This document shows positions 37,261 through 51,145 of a stretch of 64,000 bases of DNA, piece after piece (position 1 is the first letter of the stretch; each line of letters begins with the position of its first letter). The notes under the pieces are model-generated. The model made no database searches. It saw only the letters and a program-made list of their open reading frames with translations, and was not told where the DNA came from. A program made the position numbers and the translations under genes. This stretch comes from Nematostella vectensis (Eukaryota > Cnidaria > Anthozoa > Actiniaria > Edwardsiidae), in contig NC_064039.1 in the NCBI RefSeq assembly GCF_932526225.1, positions 6,633,459 to 6,697,458 of the forward strand, in the 5' to 3' direction.

Positions 37261-37565
37261 TGACAAATTTTGGCTTGTGGTGGTACACCTCGCGTGGTGT
37301 TAGCACGTGTGTGTGTGGTAGTGTTTGGATGGGAATGGGAAGGGAGATGCCTGATATCTCTGACACACTGTGGCTATGTGGCTTGTGGTGGCACTCCACC
37401 TCTTCGCTAGCGTCGTGTTAGCAATGGATGGGGAGGGGGGGGGGCACACGTCTCTTGACAAATGTGGCTATGTTGTTCGAGGTGGTAAAGCACTTCTTCG
37501 ATAGCGTCGTGCGTTAGCACGTGTGTGTGTGTGGCAGTGTTTCGATCGGAAGGGCAATCCTCTAC
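37261..37565. repeat. Degenerate ~110-120-bp GT-rich tandem repeat
   Basis: Copies share GTGGCTATGTxG, then GGTGGxAxxxCACxTCTTCG, then TAGCGTCGTGxxTTAGCA, and a GTGTGTGTGTGGxAGTGTTT segment. Minus-strand open frames across it are repeat by-products. Confidence 0.65.
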
Positions 37566-40500
37566 TGATTTTGACCGACCATTTGTGTTTCTTTTACAAA
37601 CTAATGCTAAACTTATCGCGTAAAAGCAATAATTTATAATCAATTATTTCGCCTACCCTCAAGCAAGAGAGCCCATAGAGTTCGTGAAGAGGGTATATTT
37701 TTTATACTTGTGTGCTTGAGCGGCCTTGTACCTTAAAATCGTCTCTACTGATACACGATACGATTAGCAAGACCCTTACGGCCCCGCGCACTATACTACA
37801 CTTATCAAACCGACGCTTTTCCGCCATTGAATAACTCACAATATGTCGACAATGTCGGTACATTTTTTCGGGGAGTAAAGCATTTCATACTCGAACATTA
37901 CTGGGCTATCATCAAAGGAAACTTCCTGCCGTTGAATAACTCACAATATCAACCTGCAGGTGCTATAACTCTGGAGTAATATTCCATGGGGAGTTAGGCA
38001 TTCTGCAGTGCCGCTGGCCTGCGCCCACTTTACCGTGGGCGTCGATTGATCTAATAAGCATTACGAATCCGCATTTTACCGGAGAACAATATCATATAAA
38101 TATGAAACCCTTAAAATAACGTGTGTCAGTGTGTCACGACGTGTGTCGTGTGTTTTTCTGTGTCCGTGTAAATGTAGTAAAATTTTAGAATTGGATATTT
38201 ATTATCGGTGAAAATCTTCGAACAACGTTTTTGCGTAATAGAGACTCCCCCGTGCGCCAAGAATGTTTTAAAATGACCATGGCAACTCAAACCCGTTTCA
38301 AGGCCACCCCAGGCGGAGATACTGTAGAGTAGAACCGAGTAGATAAGATTGATTCTCATTTTGACAATTGCTATGTACACAGTCTGCTATCCCTTGTTAT
38401 AAGTGGAATCCACGCAAAGTTCAATCAAAGGCAGCGCTTTCTTTTCAGCTGGGTTGTCCGTCACTCGAAAAGATACAATCTCGCTAGAGATTGGTATAAC
38501 TGATGGTGTTAAAACTATTTTTCAGTTTGTTAGAACTTTAAAAGGGCTATTTAGGTCCGAGAAAGCCATAAGCGTCGATTGCAAGATATATTTTTAGTAG
38601 GTCAATTAATTTTTTTCCTTATTTGATCCTGCGGAAGTTTGCCAACATGCTTATGAGTCTAGCGTAATTTAACAGGTTCCAAATAAAGTCAAATCTCTCT
38701 GTCACCAGTGACTATGGAATGTGGCTGCCGTTGACATCCAAATAGATCTTGCTACCTCTGCAAGGGATTGTATCATTGAATATCGAACGTCGACCAATCA
38801 AATACTTATAAACCGGTGGATAACAAATGCAAAGGTTACGTATACGACAGCTTCGCGACAGTCAGTGACGAATTATTGCAGAGGTGGCAAAAAATCGCGC
38901 ATGGTTTTCAAAGTGGGAGTGTCGAGCGGAAAAAGACGTTAAACACAACAACGGACTCGAACTTAACTTTAAGATTAATAAGCCTGTTAAAAAGAATATA
39001 TGTTTTTAGAGAATGTACTGATTAAACTCGGCTAGCTTCTATCGTCAACAAACGCCGGTAAATTTGTCGAGACAGCCGTTACCTTCGTTGAGCCGGTGGT
39101 TTATTGAGAACTGTCTTTATTGAGAACTGTCTTAAGTAAAAATAGTATTCAAATTATGTTTACTGAATGTCAGGCAGATCTTTTTGATAGTTTTTTTTGT
39201 AATGTTCCAATCAAACAATGAGCTTTCAAAGGCGGGAGAAAGGAAACGGAACTCGAAGCTTGGGAGAAAACAAAGCGCAAGCGAAGTTGTGCTTGCGTGC
39301 AAACCTCAGGAAATCTAGAATCCCAATCTGCAAGTAATCATAACTTGGTTATTTCTGTTGGTTAGAATAATTATTGTGAATAACAGAAATAGAATCAGTT
39401 AAGGAAATGACACGAAGTGCCAGGAAATTGAGAGATGCGAAGGAGAGCATTCACCGGAACAGAAGCAATTCAAAATCACTGTGATCGTTGTGGGGTTTTA
39501 ACCGCGCTATAGAAATCGCAACCACTATCAAAGACGCGAACTCACGAACTAGATAACTCACCATTCCATTGACTTAACACTCGAAACTATTCTATAAGCA
39601 CTTTCTCTTGACACTATGTTAACCGCAAAAGAATTAGGAGAGCTCAGCCAAGGACTATTCAGTTCCGTTGCACGGCCCCACCTCAACCCGGTGAGGATAC
39701 TAATTTGCGCAAATTACACGCGCGTGTTTCAGCATCTTAGGATGTCGGGTTTTTTTTTCTGGGAACTTCCAAGCAACAAATAAAGATCTAAAATGATGCA
39801 AGGGAGGAATGGTAGTTATTGCTGCCCGCAAATTGTAGATTAGATGAATCGTTGCTATCAAAGCGAGAATTTTCCGTGCGGAGTAGAACTTTCGTCCCAT
39901 GCTTTTGGTGGGTAAATCTTATCGTAAAAAGAGATGAAAGTCCAGTTTGCGAAAATAAAGATAGCAATTGAACATGTGCGTGTTGACCACGGTGATCATT
40001 TTTTGGATAAAAGAAAGGCCTGTGTTGGTGAACGTTTCGCGAGCGTCACAAGACAAAAAAAAAAGAGTTCGATGATAAATGGGAAAATATTTGTCAGCAC
40101 TTAAGTCGTAAATGTGATTGTATTTTTTTCTCTCGCTAAGTTACAGATGAGGCTATTGATAGAAAGCTCTTGTATTATGTAGTGAAGTGGGTGATCAAGA
40201 TGCCTGGAAAGATCAGGAAAAAAAATTTGTTTACATCGGGAGATGCTTACTTCGCAATCACCGGCGTCAATTAGAAGAGTCCGGTAACACTAAGAACATA
40301 ACTTTTTGAGCACGTTTCTAAGTATGTAGTCATGTGGCTATAAGGCACACTGACAGAGCACAGGAAACGAGCGATCATATGATCCCGGTTTCACCACTTT
40401 AGACATGTACAACACAAGTCCTTCAAGCTAGCTAGCGACCGCCTATTTCCGCTTGTGCCGGAAAGACCTATCCGAGGAGCGTGACTCTCCTAAACTCAAT

Positions 40501-41428
40501 CAAAAATGCTCGTAGGGCAACAGCCCAAAAACAATCCTTCGAGGTCAAAACTGCCAATGTATGTCGTATAATTGTCGTACATAAACTGACTTGAGTCTCA
40601 AGTAAGGCTGGCGGGTAGGTCAGGGATCGCCGCACGACATACATACATACACCGGCTCAATATACTCTCTGATGGGCTATAATTAAACAGTTGAACAGCG
40701 CAATCTGCATAAACAAACTTTCTTTAATTTCTACTTTCATATTATACATAATATACTCTAATACTTCGGAATTTTTGCTTGTATATAATGGTTTGTCTTC
40801 TGGTATGCTCTTGAACATGGTAGTCATGAGAATTATCATAAATATATAAAGATTATTTCTTGGATAAATTACAGCCTGGATAAGTTAACCTTTGATACAG
40901 GAATATGTATTTACAAATACCTTGAAATCCATTTACGCTATAGGCAAGGAGCAATGATTATTTTTTAAATCTTCGCACAAAAAGGTAGAATCGGTTAGTG
41001 ACTTCACGAGGCATAGAAACCGGCTTTTGTTGTTTGCGTGAAAACCAGCAAAATAGAGTTAATCTGCCTTTTGAGCGATGTTTCAATAGGATATAACAAT
41101 CAAGTTTCATAGCTTGCCATCTTCGGTAATTATGTCTGCAATTCAAATTCGGCTCGTTTGTTTCACTGAGCGCAGTGTAAATAAAATTTCAATCTACCAT
41201 TTCTTTGGATAAATAAAATTTTGACATGTTGTATCGGTGTGTCGACAAGCCCACGACTTCATTTGGACAGATCGCTTGGCCAACAAAACGAAAAATATTA
41301 AATTATACATGGGCAGTCAACCTCAATCTCTGGTCGATACAAAAATATACACTTATCAAAACTGTAACTGAACAGCCCCTAACAATAATTTCTATTTCTA
41401 TTTTATAAAAATTACCGCGATCTCTGAC

Positions 41429-42355
41429 TTATGAAGTCAATTTTTCTTTCCGCTTTTGTTTGCGGGTCTTCTTGTATTTACACGAGGAGCAGGCTTTACG
41501 GCAGCCAGCAACGGGTAAATAACACCATATACAGGGCATAAGAAGTGCCAGTACCCCTAGACATCCCCATCGCGGGACACAGGCAGGACCCGTGCAAGAA
41601 CAGGGCTCATCTGCCATGCTCCCTTCATCTTCACTGTCTTTCGTACAATGATAAAATAGTCCCTTCACACAGCACATGCACGTTGCATAGTCTACTACCT
41701 CCTCAGAATCAAACCCGCACACTTTTCCACTAGCGCGAGTTTCACACTCTTCGTCAGCCCACTTCGACTTCTCCTCGGCAACACCCGAGACCAACTTAGT
41801 GGTAGGCAAAGAAGTTATATATTTCGGGTTAACCTCGACTTTCCAGGGTTTCGGCGCAGTTTGAGTCTCCTGGAGCCGTTTTTCAAGGGTAGGAGGCTTT
41901 TTAAAGTCACTACACAAGTTTTTGTCGTATTTGAGTAGGGGCGTTTTGACCTGTTTTCGCGGCGGTAGAGGCGGCGGAGATCTGGCGAGTGGTGAAAGCT
42001 CACAGTACTGGTCATCCTCGCTATCTATAGTTAGCGGTGGACTGAGACCCCGAGAATCGCCCACAGTCTTGTCCAATGACGTCTTCTTCGCACAATCCGA
42101 TACCCACACGGGGACTTTTTGGTGAATATTATGTTTTCGAAGTTGCTTGAACAATTTCGGGTCAATAATTTTAAAGTTTTTCCCGCGACCTATAACAAAC
42201 GGATAATATTCCTCGTTCCCGTCGTCGCTACCCGCACTTGAGTACGACATAAAGTCCGAACAGTTCCTCACCCTCGGTAGAGTTTGAACCGAAGTGTAAA
42301 AATCATAATTCCTCGGCGCTGACTGAGGAATCCCTTTTAGTCGTTCACTCTTCAT
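41429..42355 (-). CDS. SPRY: Sprouty-domain protein (FGF/RTK signalling antagonist), single exon
   Basis: A cytoplasmic or membrane-associated feedback inhibitor of Ras/MAPK signalling downstream of FGF receptors, by family knowledge. The 308-residue frame is uninterrupted. The Cys-rich Sprouty domain spans residues about 226-293, starting CMCCVKGLFYHC, continuing DEGSMADEPCSCTGPACVPR and WGCLGVLALLMPCIWCYLPV, and ending AGCRKACSSCKY; order and Cys spacing match Sprouty/Spred. There is no EVH1 domain, so Sprouty fits better than Spred. A short motif NYDFYTS (16-22) sits where Sproutys carry the conserved regulatory Tyr. SPPPLPPRK (126-134) is a PxxPxK-type SH3 ligand. The C-terminus is basic. 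The length and lack of introns in the CDS are normal for Sprouty. Confidence 0.9.
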   Translation of the reverse strand: MKSERLKGIPQSAPRNYDFYTSVQTLPRVRNCSDFMSYSSAGSDDGNEEYYPFVIGRGKNFKIIDPKLFKQLRKHNIHQKVPVWVSDCAKKTSLDKTVGDSRGLSPPLTIDSEDDQYCELSPLARSPPPLPPRKQVKTPLLKYDKNLCSDFKKPPTLEKRLQETQTAPKPWKVEVNPKYITSLPTTKLVSGVAEEKSKWADEECETRASGKVCGFDSEEVVDYATCMCCVKGLFYHCTKDSEDEGSMADEPCSCTGPACVPRWGCLGVLALLMPCIWCYLPVAGCRKACSSCKYKKTRKQKRKEKLTS

Positions 42356-44003
42356 TTGAAGGCAGTGTGGCGGAGTACGCTTGCCGTGTTACCTGTTTGA
42401 CGGTCATTCAGTTCTGGCCGACTTCATGCGGAAACGAGTTCTATAAGCCGAGGCAACACGTCGACTTACTTTATAGGAGAGGGTTTCCTTAGATGGTGTG
42501 CAACTTCCGATTGGCGGACTTGCGAAATACGTTCCTTTTATCTAGAGTTCACAATCGTCGGTCTGTAAACCAACCACTTATTCCGCGAGCCCTAACGACA
42601 CACTGATGGTGAACCCACTGTGGTCTACTGAGATATCGCAAGGAAATCAAGTCACCTCCGTCAATGCGCGCGATCTTGAAGTTCGAATTGTGTCCACAAA
42701 CACTGATATATGCTTGAAACAGCCCACGACAGACGACTTGTCAATATGTTCACTTGTATAAACTTTTTTCAGGTACTTTCATAAGGTGGCCGTGAAGCGG
42801 AGAGATTAGTTGATAGCACGGCGCATCAGAGCGTCGAAAACCACGATAGGCCTCGCGCTTGTGGTGTGTTGTTTGAGAAGTGTATTTGGCCGAACTGATT
42901 GACTCTATTGTAATTCAACCTTCGAGCCCTTCTAGTGATAAACTGAAGCTCAGCGGAAGCGATGGAATGCCCAAAGACACTTCCGGCAGAACGATTATGG
43001 CTCGTCAATTTGACGTCACTTGAAGCAACTCGTAACCTCGCAAATGGTTCCCCTCCTGCTTGCCACGCGTAGAAAAATGCTGCTCGCACGGGCAGATTCG
43101 CTTAGCTTCGACGAGAACCGAGCCCGACACAGTGAAACAGCACAAGATAGCCTTCATAATCCGTGTCAACTTAGCCTTGATGTTAATTCCTCCATCGGTG
43201 AAATTAAGATGCAAATGATGTCCTTACACAAACAAGGGACAAAAGAACGGAAGTTCCCACCCCGTTGTCGGTGACAACCGGCAGTAAAGTATTATATGTG
43301 ATTGGTTAATCAACTCGAACACTGAAAATGAACTCAACTGCCCTCTTGGGAATAGCCGATATTTGCACCGGCGGTTAGATAAAAAGCCGAGGAGAAAAAG
43401 TCTAAACAGTAAGAGGGGTGCGAATTTTACAAGAGGAACAATTCAGCTAAAATGAGCAATGAATTTTGTATCATCATTTTCAAAGAGTGTAGTCAAGCAA
43501 AGCCTACTAATTGCGAGTGATCAAGTCGTATTTTTGTTGAAAGTCAGAGCCGGCCTATCGGTTACACATCGCGCTTAGGGTTACACTTTGCGGTTTTCCT
43601 AATGAGCAAATGGATTAATTCTAATAGGCGACTCGAGGTGATGAAAAGAATACATGAATATTTCACACAATTTTGCTCCCATTTTGCCCAGAAGGATACT
43701 TTTGACGGGACACGCAGTTGAGTTATGGCTGATCACGACCGCATTTTGGCCACGGGCTGTTTTATAAACTAATCCCGGACCTAACACCGGATTATTTTTC
43801 GCTTTAAAAAATCGTAATTTCCTGCTTTAGTAGTCTCCCTTTGGTCTTTCAGGGTGTCTCTTTTCCCGGCAAACTCGGCGGTGAGGTGGAGAATTTAGTA
43901 CGAATTTGCTCTGCGTGAACTTAAGGCTAGAGAAGGATCGATTCCTCGGAAGATAAATCGCTTATTTCACCCACGAGTGAATATATCTTATTAAAAACAC
44001 ATC
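42356..44003. other. Upstream region of Sprouty, no further gene seen
   Basis: It probably contains the Sprouty promoter and 5' UTR. Overlapping open frames at 42826-43274 on both strands have no recognised motif. Confidence 0.4.
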
Positions 44004-44570
44004 AGCTCATGTGAATCACGTAGACAAATAACATAATATTATGAAAAAATGGAAACGATTATTATAACATATTTAAAAAAATCCGTTTTATATTACCTTA
44101 CACATAACAGGTTTGCCCGTAAAGACCGTTTTATCGTATCGGAATCTTTTTTTATCGTATAGTTAAAGAATGTCGAACAGCTTGGTTAAAATAGCTCATG
44201 TGAATCACGTAGACAAATAGCATAATATTAGGAAAAAATGGAAACGATTATTATAACATATATAAAAAAATCAATTTTATATTACCTTACACATAACAGG
44301 TTTGCCCGTAAAGACCGTTTTATCGTATCGGAATCTTTTTTTATCGTATAGTTAAAGAATGTCGAACAGCTTGGTTAAAATAGCTCATGTGAATCACGTA
44401 GACAAATAGCATAATATTAGGAAAAAATGGAAACGATTATTATAACATATTTAAAAAAATCAATTTTATATTACCTTACACATAACAGGTTTGCCCGTAA
44501 AGACCGTTTTATCGTATCGGAATCTTTTTTTATCGTATAGTTAAAGAATGTCGAACAGCTTGGTTAAAAT
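44004..44570. repeat. 189-bp tandem repeat, three nearly identical copies
   Basis: Copies begin AGCTCATGTGAATCACGTAG at 44004, 44193 and 44382, and end GTCGAACAGCTTGGTTAAAA. Differences are a handful of point changes, so the expansion is recent. Each copy holds the near-palindromic TTTTATCGTATCGG...TTTTATCGTATAG pair. Confidence 0.95.
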
Positions 44571-45609
44571 AGAGAAGTATACTAGAAAAAAAAACAAGAC
44601 ACAGTCAAATACTTGATTTGCGATATTTGATTCCGAGTCTCTCCGTTACTCGCTTGAATTAGCAGATGAAAATGGTGTTTTTTGTGTGGGTGCGTAATAA
44701 AGGCGGCGTTAGTGTTCGTCAGCTTCGATGAAAAAGAATTCCCGTCACGCCAACTGATGTTCAAGGTTTTCAAGGTGATACAACAAGAGATTATACACGC
44801 TGAAACTTAACCGATGGAGATCAAATGATTGGAAAATCCTTTTTCGTTAACAGTTTACGAAGCTTTTTAAAAAAGCTGATATGAGCCCACGGAAGGGGAG
44901 AGGATTGGGGGCAGTTATCACACATAAGACATTTATCTTTGAAAGATAATCAGATAATGGGGAAAGGGCGCGTGTTACAACCATTGAAGATATTCAATGG
45001 TTCTTCATGAATCAACCCGTTTGGACCCTATTAACCAATAAAGCTGGAAACACAAACAATATTCAAGATGCAACATAGAGCGCACGGGGGGGGGGGAGAG
45101 GATTAATAGTGTGTGGCCGTATTAGGGTATACTGAGCAAGTGAGATGAATACATGTTTCGCTGCGACTATCTTTATGGGCGGCAATCGGCATTTTCGTCC
45201 ATGTTTCCTGTTTTCTGCTTACATATGCCCATATAAGGAAATCACAACACCGTGGTGACTACGTTTTTTAATTGGTAAACTTCGCCGTATTTTCGTGAAC
45301 GACCTATATATAGATTTCTTATTAGAACCAGTGATAGCTTTATTTCTCACTTCGCTATTAATTCTTGAGAACAAAAGTAACTGTTTCGTGCAACCATATA
45401 TCAACCTAGAACAGGGCATTTGATTCCCATTTTGTGCAAACAGAGATGCATATAACCAAGAGAACAGAATGAACGTGTGAAATAACTGTTTCGTGCAAAC
45501 AGAGACGCATTTAACCAAGAACAGGATGAACGTATTTCGGTTTAGTTTCCTCTCGTATTCCGTGACGAGTGACCAGCATGCTGAGACTGGGCCGTTTCCG
45601 CGGAAATCC

Positions 45610-45695
45610 ACAGCTCACACAATTATCCTGTCTCGCTATTTGTCAGGGGCGCCACAACTCACACAATTATCCTGTCTCGCTATTTGTCAGGGGCG
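45610..45695. repeat. Two-copy 44-bp direct repeat
   Basis: CTCACACAATTATCCTGTCT followed by CGCTATTTGTCAGGGGCG occurs at 45614 and 45658, exact across the shared core. Just upstream (45378-45540) AACTGTTTCGTGCAA and an ACAGAGAxGCATxTAACCAAG segment are also duplicated. Confidence 0.85.
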
Positions 45696-48600
45696 CGCCC
45701 GCAAACAGAGGTGTACCCGCATAGACCGGTTTCAGCCCAAGGGGAACCTAAAGAGTATCCCTCAAAGAAAAGTAGTGTAAAAAGATGCACAGGAATGCAT
45801 CTCTTTGTGGTTCTTCACTAATTTACCCTAAACAGAGGCAGGTTACGATTCTCAAGATATGTTTTCCTATTTCTTATATGAATTCTATTTTTGATGTCAA
45901 CAGGAACTGTAGGGCTAGAATTTCATGCCACGAGACCGGGTCGATTATTTAAGTTCGGATGTTTTTTGTTTGTCATCTGTGGTCAAGATAAGAGAAGTAC
46001 GAAACACTCAAGAAGTCTTGACGTTCAAGTATTGGTAAACAGCACTAGTTCGAGATAAACTAAAAGAAGCTAGAAAAAAGCGCCTGTTTTTGTTATCGTG
46101 AACTAAGAAAATATATACATATATATTTAGAAGCCGCCTAAAAATGATTATCGTTTTCAATTGTTAATTCGGCAAACAAAATGAAATAAATTACAGGTTT
46201 GTTTTAGACTGGGAAAAAATGTATTCTCAGCTTCCCCATGGCTCGTTGCTTTAGCGTTTCCTTTTGAATTTCCTTGTGAATAAATTCGAACCATTTTGCT
46301 ATATCAGGACTAGATTATTGTTGCCCCTTCACGGACCTTTCGCTACGGCGCATGCGTAACGATGTTAGGCATTCTGTGCGGTCGCGAAAAAAAAAAAAGG
46401 ACACAAAATAATACCCTGAAGCAAGTCATGTTAAAAAGGCACAGGATATGGTCAATGCAAAGTTGATATCAAATAAAAGAAATAACTAGGCCGCAGTTAT
46501 AATCCTTTTCGTTTCTATCATAGATATGCATGAGAAGTTCACCAGTTCTATAAAGCGTCCCAGCGGAACAAGCCAAAATAATAATAAAAAGTTCGGGCTG
46601 ACAAGCAATGACCTTATCATCTCGTAACCACTCAACAACCGCCAAGAGGTGTCGTACGACTGTTATGTTTAACGATAACTTTTGCGCCACTCTATAGACG
46701 ACACTGCTGGGTGGGGATAGGAAGCACACATTCGTATAATGAAACATAATCTAAAATACAGACGTATGTCAGAATAGCATAAAATAGCATACTCTTGAAC
46801 ACTTTTAAACACTTGAACAATCATTATTCGCTGCCAAAGAAACATTCAGACGCCTTGGCCAATATGTGGCGCTAAGCTGCCTTGGCATGCCAGTAGTGAT
46901 CGGTTTTGTGTGAAAAATAATGATATAGTTCAATTTGCCCCACATTCAGCACTTGCCTCGGATAAAGTCCTGGTTTTATAATAATTAATTAAAAAAACAT
47001 AACTAGAAAGCTGCTTTTGTCCGAATTTTAGTGTAAAGGTTTTGGGGGTAAAAAAATGGGTCATTCTTTATAAGTGATTTCCTAATACAAAACTCAATAA
47101 ATATATTCAAAAGAAAGCGCTTGGATATTCCCAACAAAGGTGGCTTGTTTTGGAATAGATATTAGTTTAATTCAGCAAAACATAGGGTTATTTCGGACTG
47201 CCGGACCGTTAGTTTTTAGGACCCCATCCAGCTGCCGGGCATCTAGTCACTGCGAATAAAAAGGTTGAGCTCGCCAAATAACCAGGAATGAATATAACCA
47301 ATTAAACGTCGCTACGAAGTGATCGCACAACGCATAGAATGAAACATGTTACCTAAGAAAAAATGTTTGTACTGCGATAAAACAACACACATATTTGGCT
47401 GTGCAACCACCGTTTAGCGTGCTGTTGCAACAAGCGAATCCGGTTTTCGAAACGAGAGATCGAGAGAGGGATTGTTTTGGCGCCGGGTAGACTGAACAAC
47501 CGGATATCAAGGCAAGCCAGCGCGAGATACCGAAAGACAAGCCAGGAAATCCGAGAGATGACAAAAGGGTTGAAAAATAACAAATATGTCGAAGAATCAA
47601 AATCAAATTATGAAAACATTTGAGGATAAAAGCAAGAAAACAGTTGATTTGATGCTTATCTGCCTTCGTCCCCCCCTCCCCTCCACATCTAGCAATCCAT
47701 TCTCCCCCCCCTGCCTATATTATAGTCAAATAGACATTAGAGTACTGTCGCGTAAACAGCGACAGCATTGCTGAAACACAGCACTACACTGTGACGTTTG
47801 TACGTTATTTGTTGGACGGTGCTGTGATTATGTAACAGCAATGCTAGGCGATGTTGGCTGTGTTTGCACTATCACTCCTATTTTTTAATAAATCAATTGA
47901 AACTTTGATGATTATTTTATGTGGCCTCCTGTGGTTTCTAAACAAACGTAGATTAAAAGACCCAGAAATGAATCAATCATTATCGTTACTGATTGAAGAA
48001 CGAAATTGCGCTGGTAGTGAAGGCGGAGGTGCGCTGGGGCGAGGGTGTGACGAGATCCACAGAATTCCCAATATTCGAAAACAAAACATTTCAGTATAAA
48101 CTCGAATAAGAGCCGGCTCGCAGGCTACATTCGCAGGGAAGAATCAAGAAAGTCGCTTGAGAGATATCGGATATTTGACAGAGAAGCGGACCATATAAAT
48201 AAACAACTTCATATGCAAGCAGTGAACGTATTTGACCTCAAGTACTTAATCACTTGTTTGTACTATTTATAATTATACTACGAGTAATTTCCCAAAAGGG
48301 AATTATACGGCGGAACGAAGATATTTGACGTCATCAACGACTTTCGCAACAAAAAGAACTACTAATCCCCCTCTGACGTGGTCTATAATGAAATATGCCA
48401 AGCACATACCGTAATACGGAGCAGGTGAAATTGGTTTCTCTTATGTTTTCTTTATATGTTTTAGCGACATTTACTGTATTTCATATCACCGCATAACTGC
48501 GATACGAATATGAAAATATTATTTTTAAATGATATAAGCCAGAACCTGAGTTCAAAAGCCAGTTTCTGTTCTTATATTGATAATGATTTGAACAACACTC

Positions 48601-51032
48601 CCTCTGTATTCCAACCCACCTTTTTGCTCAAAGATACACGAAATACCTCTTAAAAACAAGCAACATAAACAGCAAAGTTAGAAAATAATAATTTATCTAA
48701 AGAGTTGTTCGCTTGTTAGCAACTATTTTCTTAATTTTTAAGATTATAGTTGGGATTGAATCTCTAATCTATTAATATAATAGAAAATGGTTTGACCATG
48801 TCTAATGAGATAATTTTTTCATCATCTGTGACACACGGATGATTCCCATTTCATAAGATACACGCTGTTTTACTGTACGTGACGGGAATTGAAGGCTTGT
48901 TTTCGTAAATCTCGCGCTTGAGCAACAAGTGTTAAATCACTGAACAAAGAAATGAAAGATACCCTAATGTGCTCCCTAAGGTCATTGGAGGCTTGGCGTC
49001 ATTAGAACGTCATTTCGACTGATTACTATTATCAAATCTTACTATGCCTAATACCGCATTATACATCATAACGCAATTATATATGAAAAATTAAAGCTAC
49101 TATCAATAGAAAGGCATGGCATCAATGTCCGAAGGACCGGATAAAACACTACACAATAATTGGCATAGCCTGGTTTTCAAACGCGTACGATAGAGTCCGT
49201 TCAAAAACTCAAACCATGCTTTGGATGTAGCACCGCATGTTCGGAAACCGATCAGTCCCTGCGGGCGCGCACCAAAGGGAAGTTATAGCGGCCGGCATAA
49301 GGGACAACCACAAAGCCCGCAATTAGTGGGTGCACATAGTGTGTGCTGTATGCGATCGCCGTGGGATTACTGATAATAGTTCGTTATACTGCTATTAATA
49401 GGGGCAAGCTTGCGGTTTGATGGGCACATCTATATTGTGGTTTGCGCTCATGCTGAACGTGGTGTGGTCTTCCGTGTCGAGGCGTGGAGCGCAGCATGTA
49501 TCAGTCCCGAGCTTTCTTGCAGATCGCAAGCTGTGTTCCGCATACTCTCACGACACTTAGAGGAACGTAGAGCATCACGAGTACATCTTATATCATTTTA
49601 TATAACATCTTTGTCTTGCTTTTGCAGCCCTTTGTCAGAATTCCATAGATCAAAACAGCATTCAGGATTTTTTTTTTAATAGACGCTTTGCATACGAACT
49701 CTTTGCTTTGTTCAGGCAAACTATTCGGGTTTTTTTTTTTCAAACGAATTTTAACACTTTTAAAAACAACGGATTTTCAGAGATATTAGAGTATTGGTAT
49801 ATGAGTTTTGTTAGTTTAGGGTTGATAGCTTGGGGTGGTTATGTCAAAGTTATACTAAAAGGCTACTCATTTAACTCATACTCAGAATTAGTAACAAGTC
49901 AACTTGAACTGTTCTTCGGCTCGTACAAGGAAAACAAAGAAGATATTTTTTCAATAATTTTGCAAAGTTTTGTAAGGGAAATTATCTTCTCGGCCACGTT
50001 CTTTTAATTCGCGCGTTTAGAAATGCTGTTTACAGTTACTTATTAACGCGCACAGAATAGCCCAGCTTTTCGCACTAAGTATAGTGTCTGAGTATGGTGT
50101 AGTTATAGGCTTATATCACGGTCATGTTCCCGTGAACTCGATACACAAGCACTAGCGCATATACGAGCGGTGGTCACGTTTAGGGCGAGGTCGCGGGTAT
50201 ACGTGTGACCCTTACATCACAGGAGGGAACATTTATTGGACGATGAGAAACGATTGGGTTATTTCTTTTTTCTCGATAAATATCGTTGATCCAATCATAG
50301 TTAAAAGATACATGAAAAAAAAAACATTGTGTAGCACGGTCATTCATGGATCGATTTAAGTTTGTTTTGAATATTCGAGCAATACGGTGCCAAAAATATT
50401 GTTACTAAAAATGTTAAATAACCATAGCCTTTGTACGATTTTATGGGTTTCTATGAAAGAAATAAGCAGTGAAAAGTGAACTGAAAAGCTTTCACGCTCA
50501 AATTCCTTGAAGTTCTAGAACAATCTGTCTTAATCTATTTTCAATAACAGAAATGACTAAATCCCTAAATTCCTCGTTTTTTTTTTACATTAAATTTGAA
50601 TAAAGAAATACTACGAACCTTGCTGATGACTACAAATATTGACCTTGTTAATCTATAGGTGTTGCACTAGGTTTTAAATATCGACATGGATATATTGATA
50701 AAACACCATTAGGTTCAACAGCCCTGTGGCGCAAAAGGTTTTTTATATCCGGTTAGCATCGTCCATGCCCCCCTCCCCCCATCGTGTTTTCTCTATTGAG
50801 GTCTCGTATTCCGTCCATCAGGTTGTTCAATCATCAAGCATGGTAAAACGTGTGCCCTGACATGAAGTGTTGGGTGGATGTTATCCATTAAACTCATTAT
50901 AGTGGAACTGAGAGATGCAGACCATATAAGTAGTTTTACGGGGATAGGGCCAACTGACCTTTTAATCAACTTTTAATAGCTTGTTAAGTTTTGACTATCA
51001 GACAATTGAGAGGGTGCAGGGCACATACTTTT

Positions 51033-51145
51033 TCGCGTAACCTTGATACAACCTATACGGTGCCTATACCTAAAAATTACATCGTTTTGTCTTATCACAG
51101 TTTTTGGCCACCACAACTGAGATTATCGTTGTATCGAGGTTCTAC
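51033..51145. mobile_element. Possible Tigger-like MITE remnant
   Basis: The right end on the other strand reads GTAGAACCTCGATACAACGA next to TA; the left end reads CGTAACCTTGATACAACC. The ends are imperfect inverted repeats resembling Tigger termini. The boundaries are approximate. Confidence 0.35.

Larger units (their letters stand above)
31291..41428. other. Spacer between the FGF gene and Sprouty, no gene seen
   Basis: About 10 kb of mostly unique AT-rich sequence. Open frames on both strands are all under about 115 codons and have no recognised domain. It contains one Tigger-like MITE (32838-32973) and two degenerate tandem repeats (33070-33250, 37261-37565). Confidence 0.45.

Noticed and set aside
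47851..48099. 82-codon frame with two hydrophobic segments
   Set aside because: Starts at a non-ATG codon and matches no known small membrane protein; hydrophobicity comes from T-rich DNA.
49420..49560. 46-codon frame with a signal-peptide-like start (MGTSILWFALMLNVVWSSVS) then RR
   Set aside because: Attractive as a secreted peptide, but start context is poor, there is no repeat of a peptide motif, and no splice partners; too weak to call.
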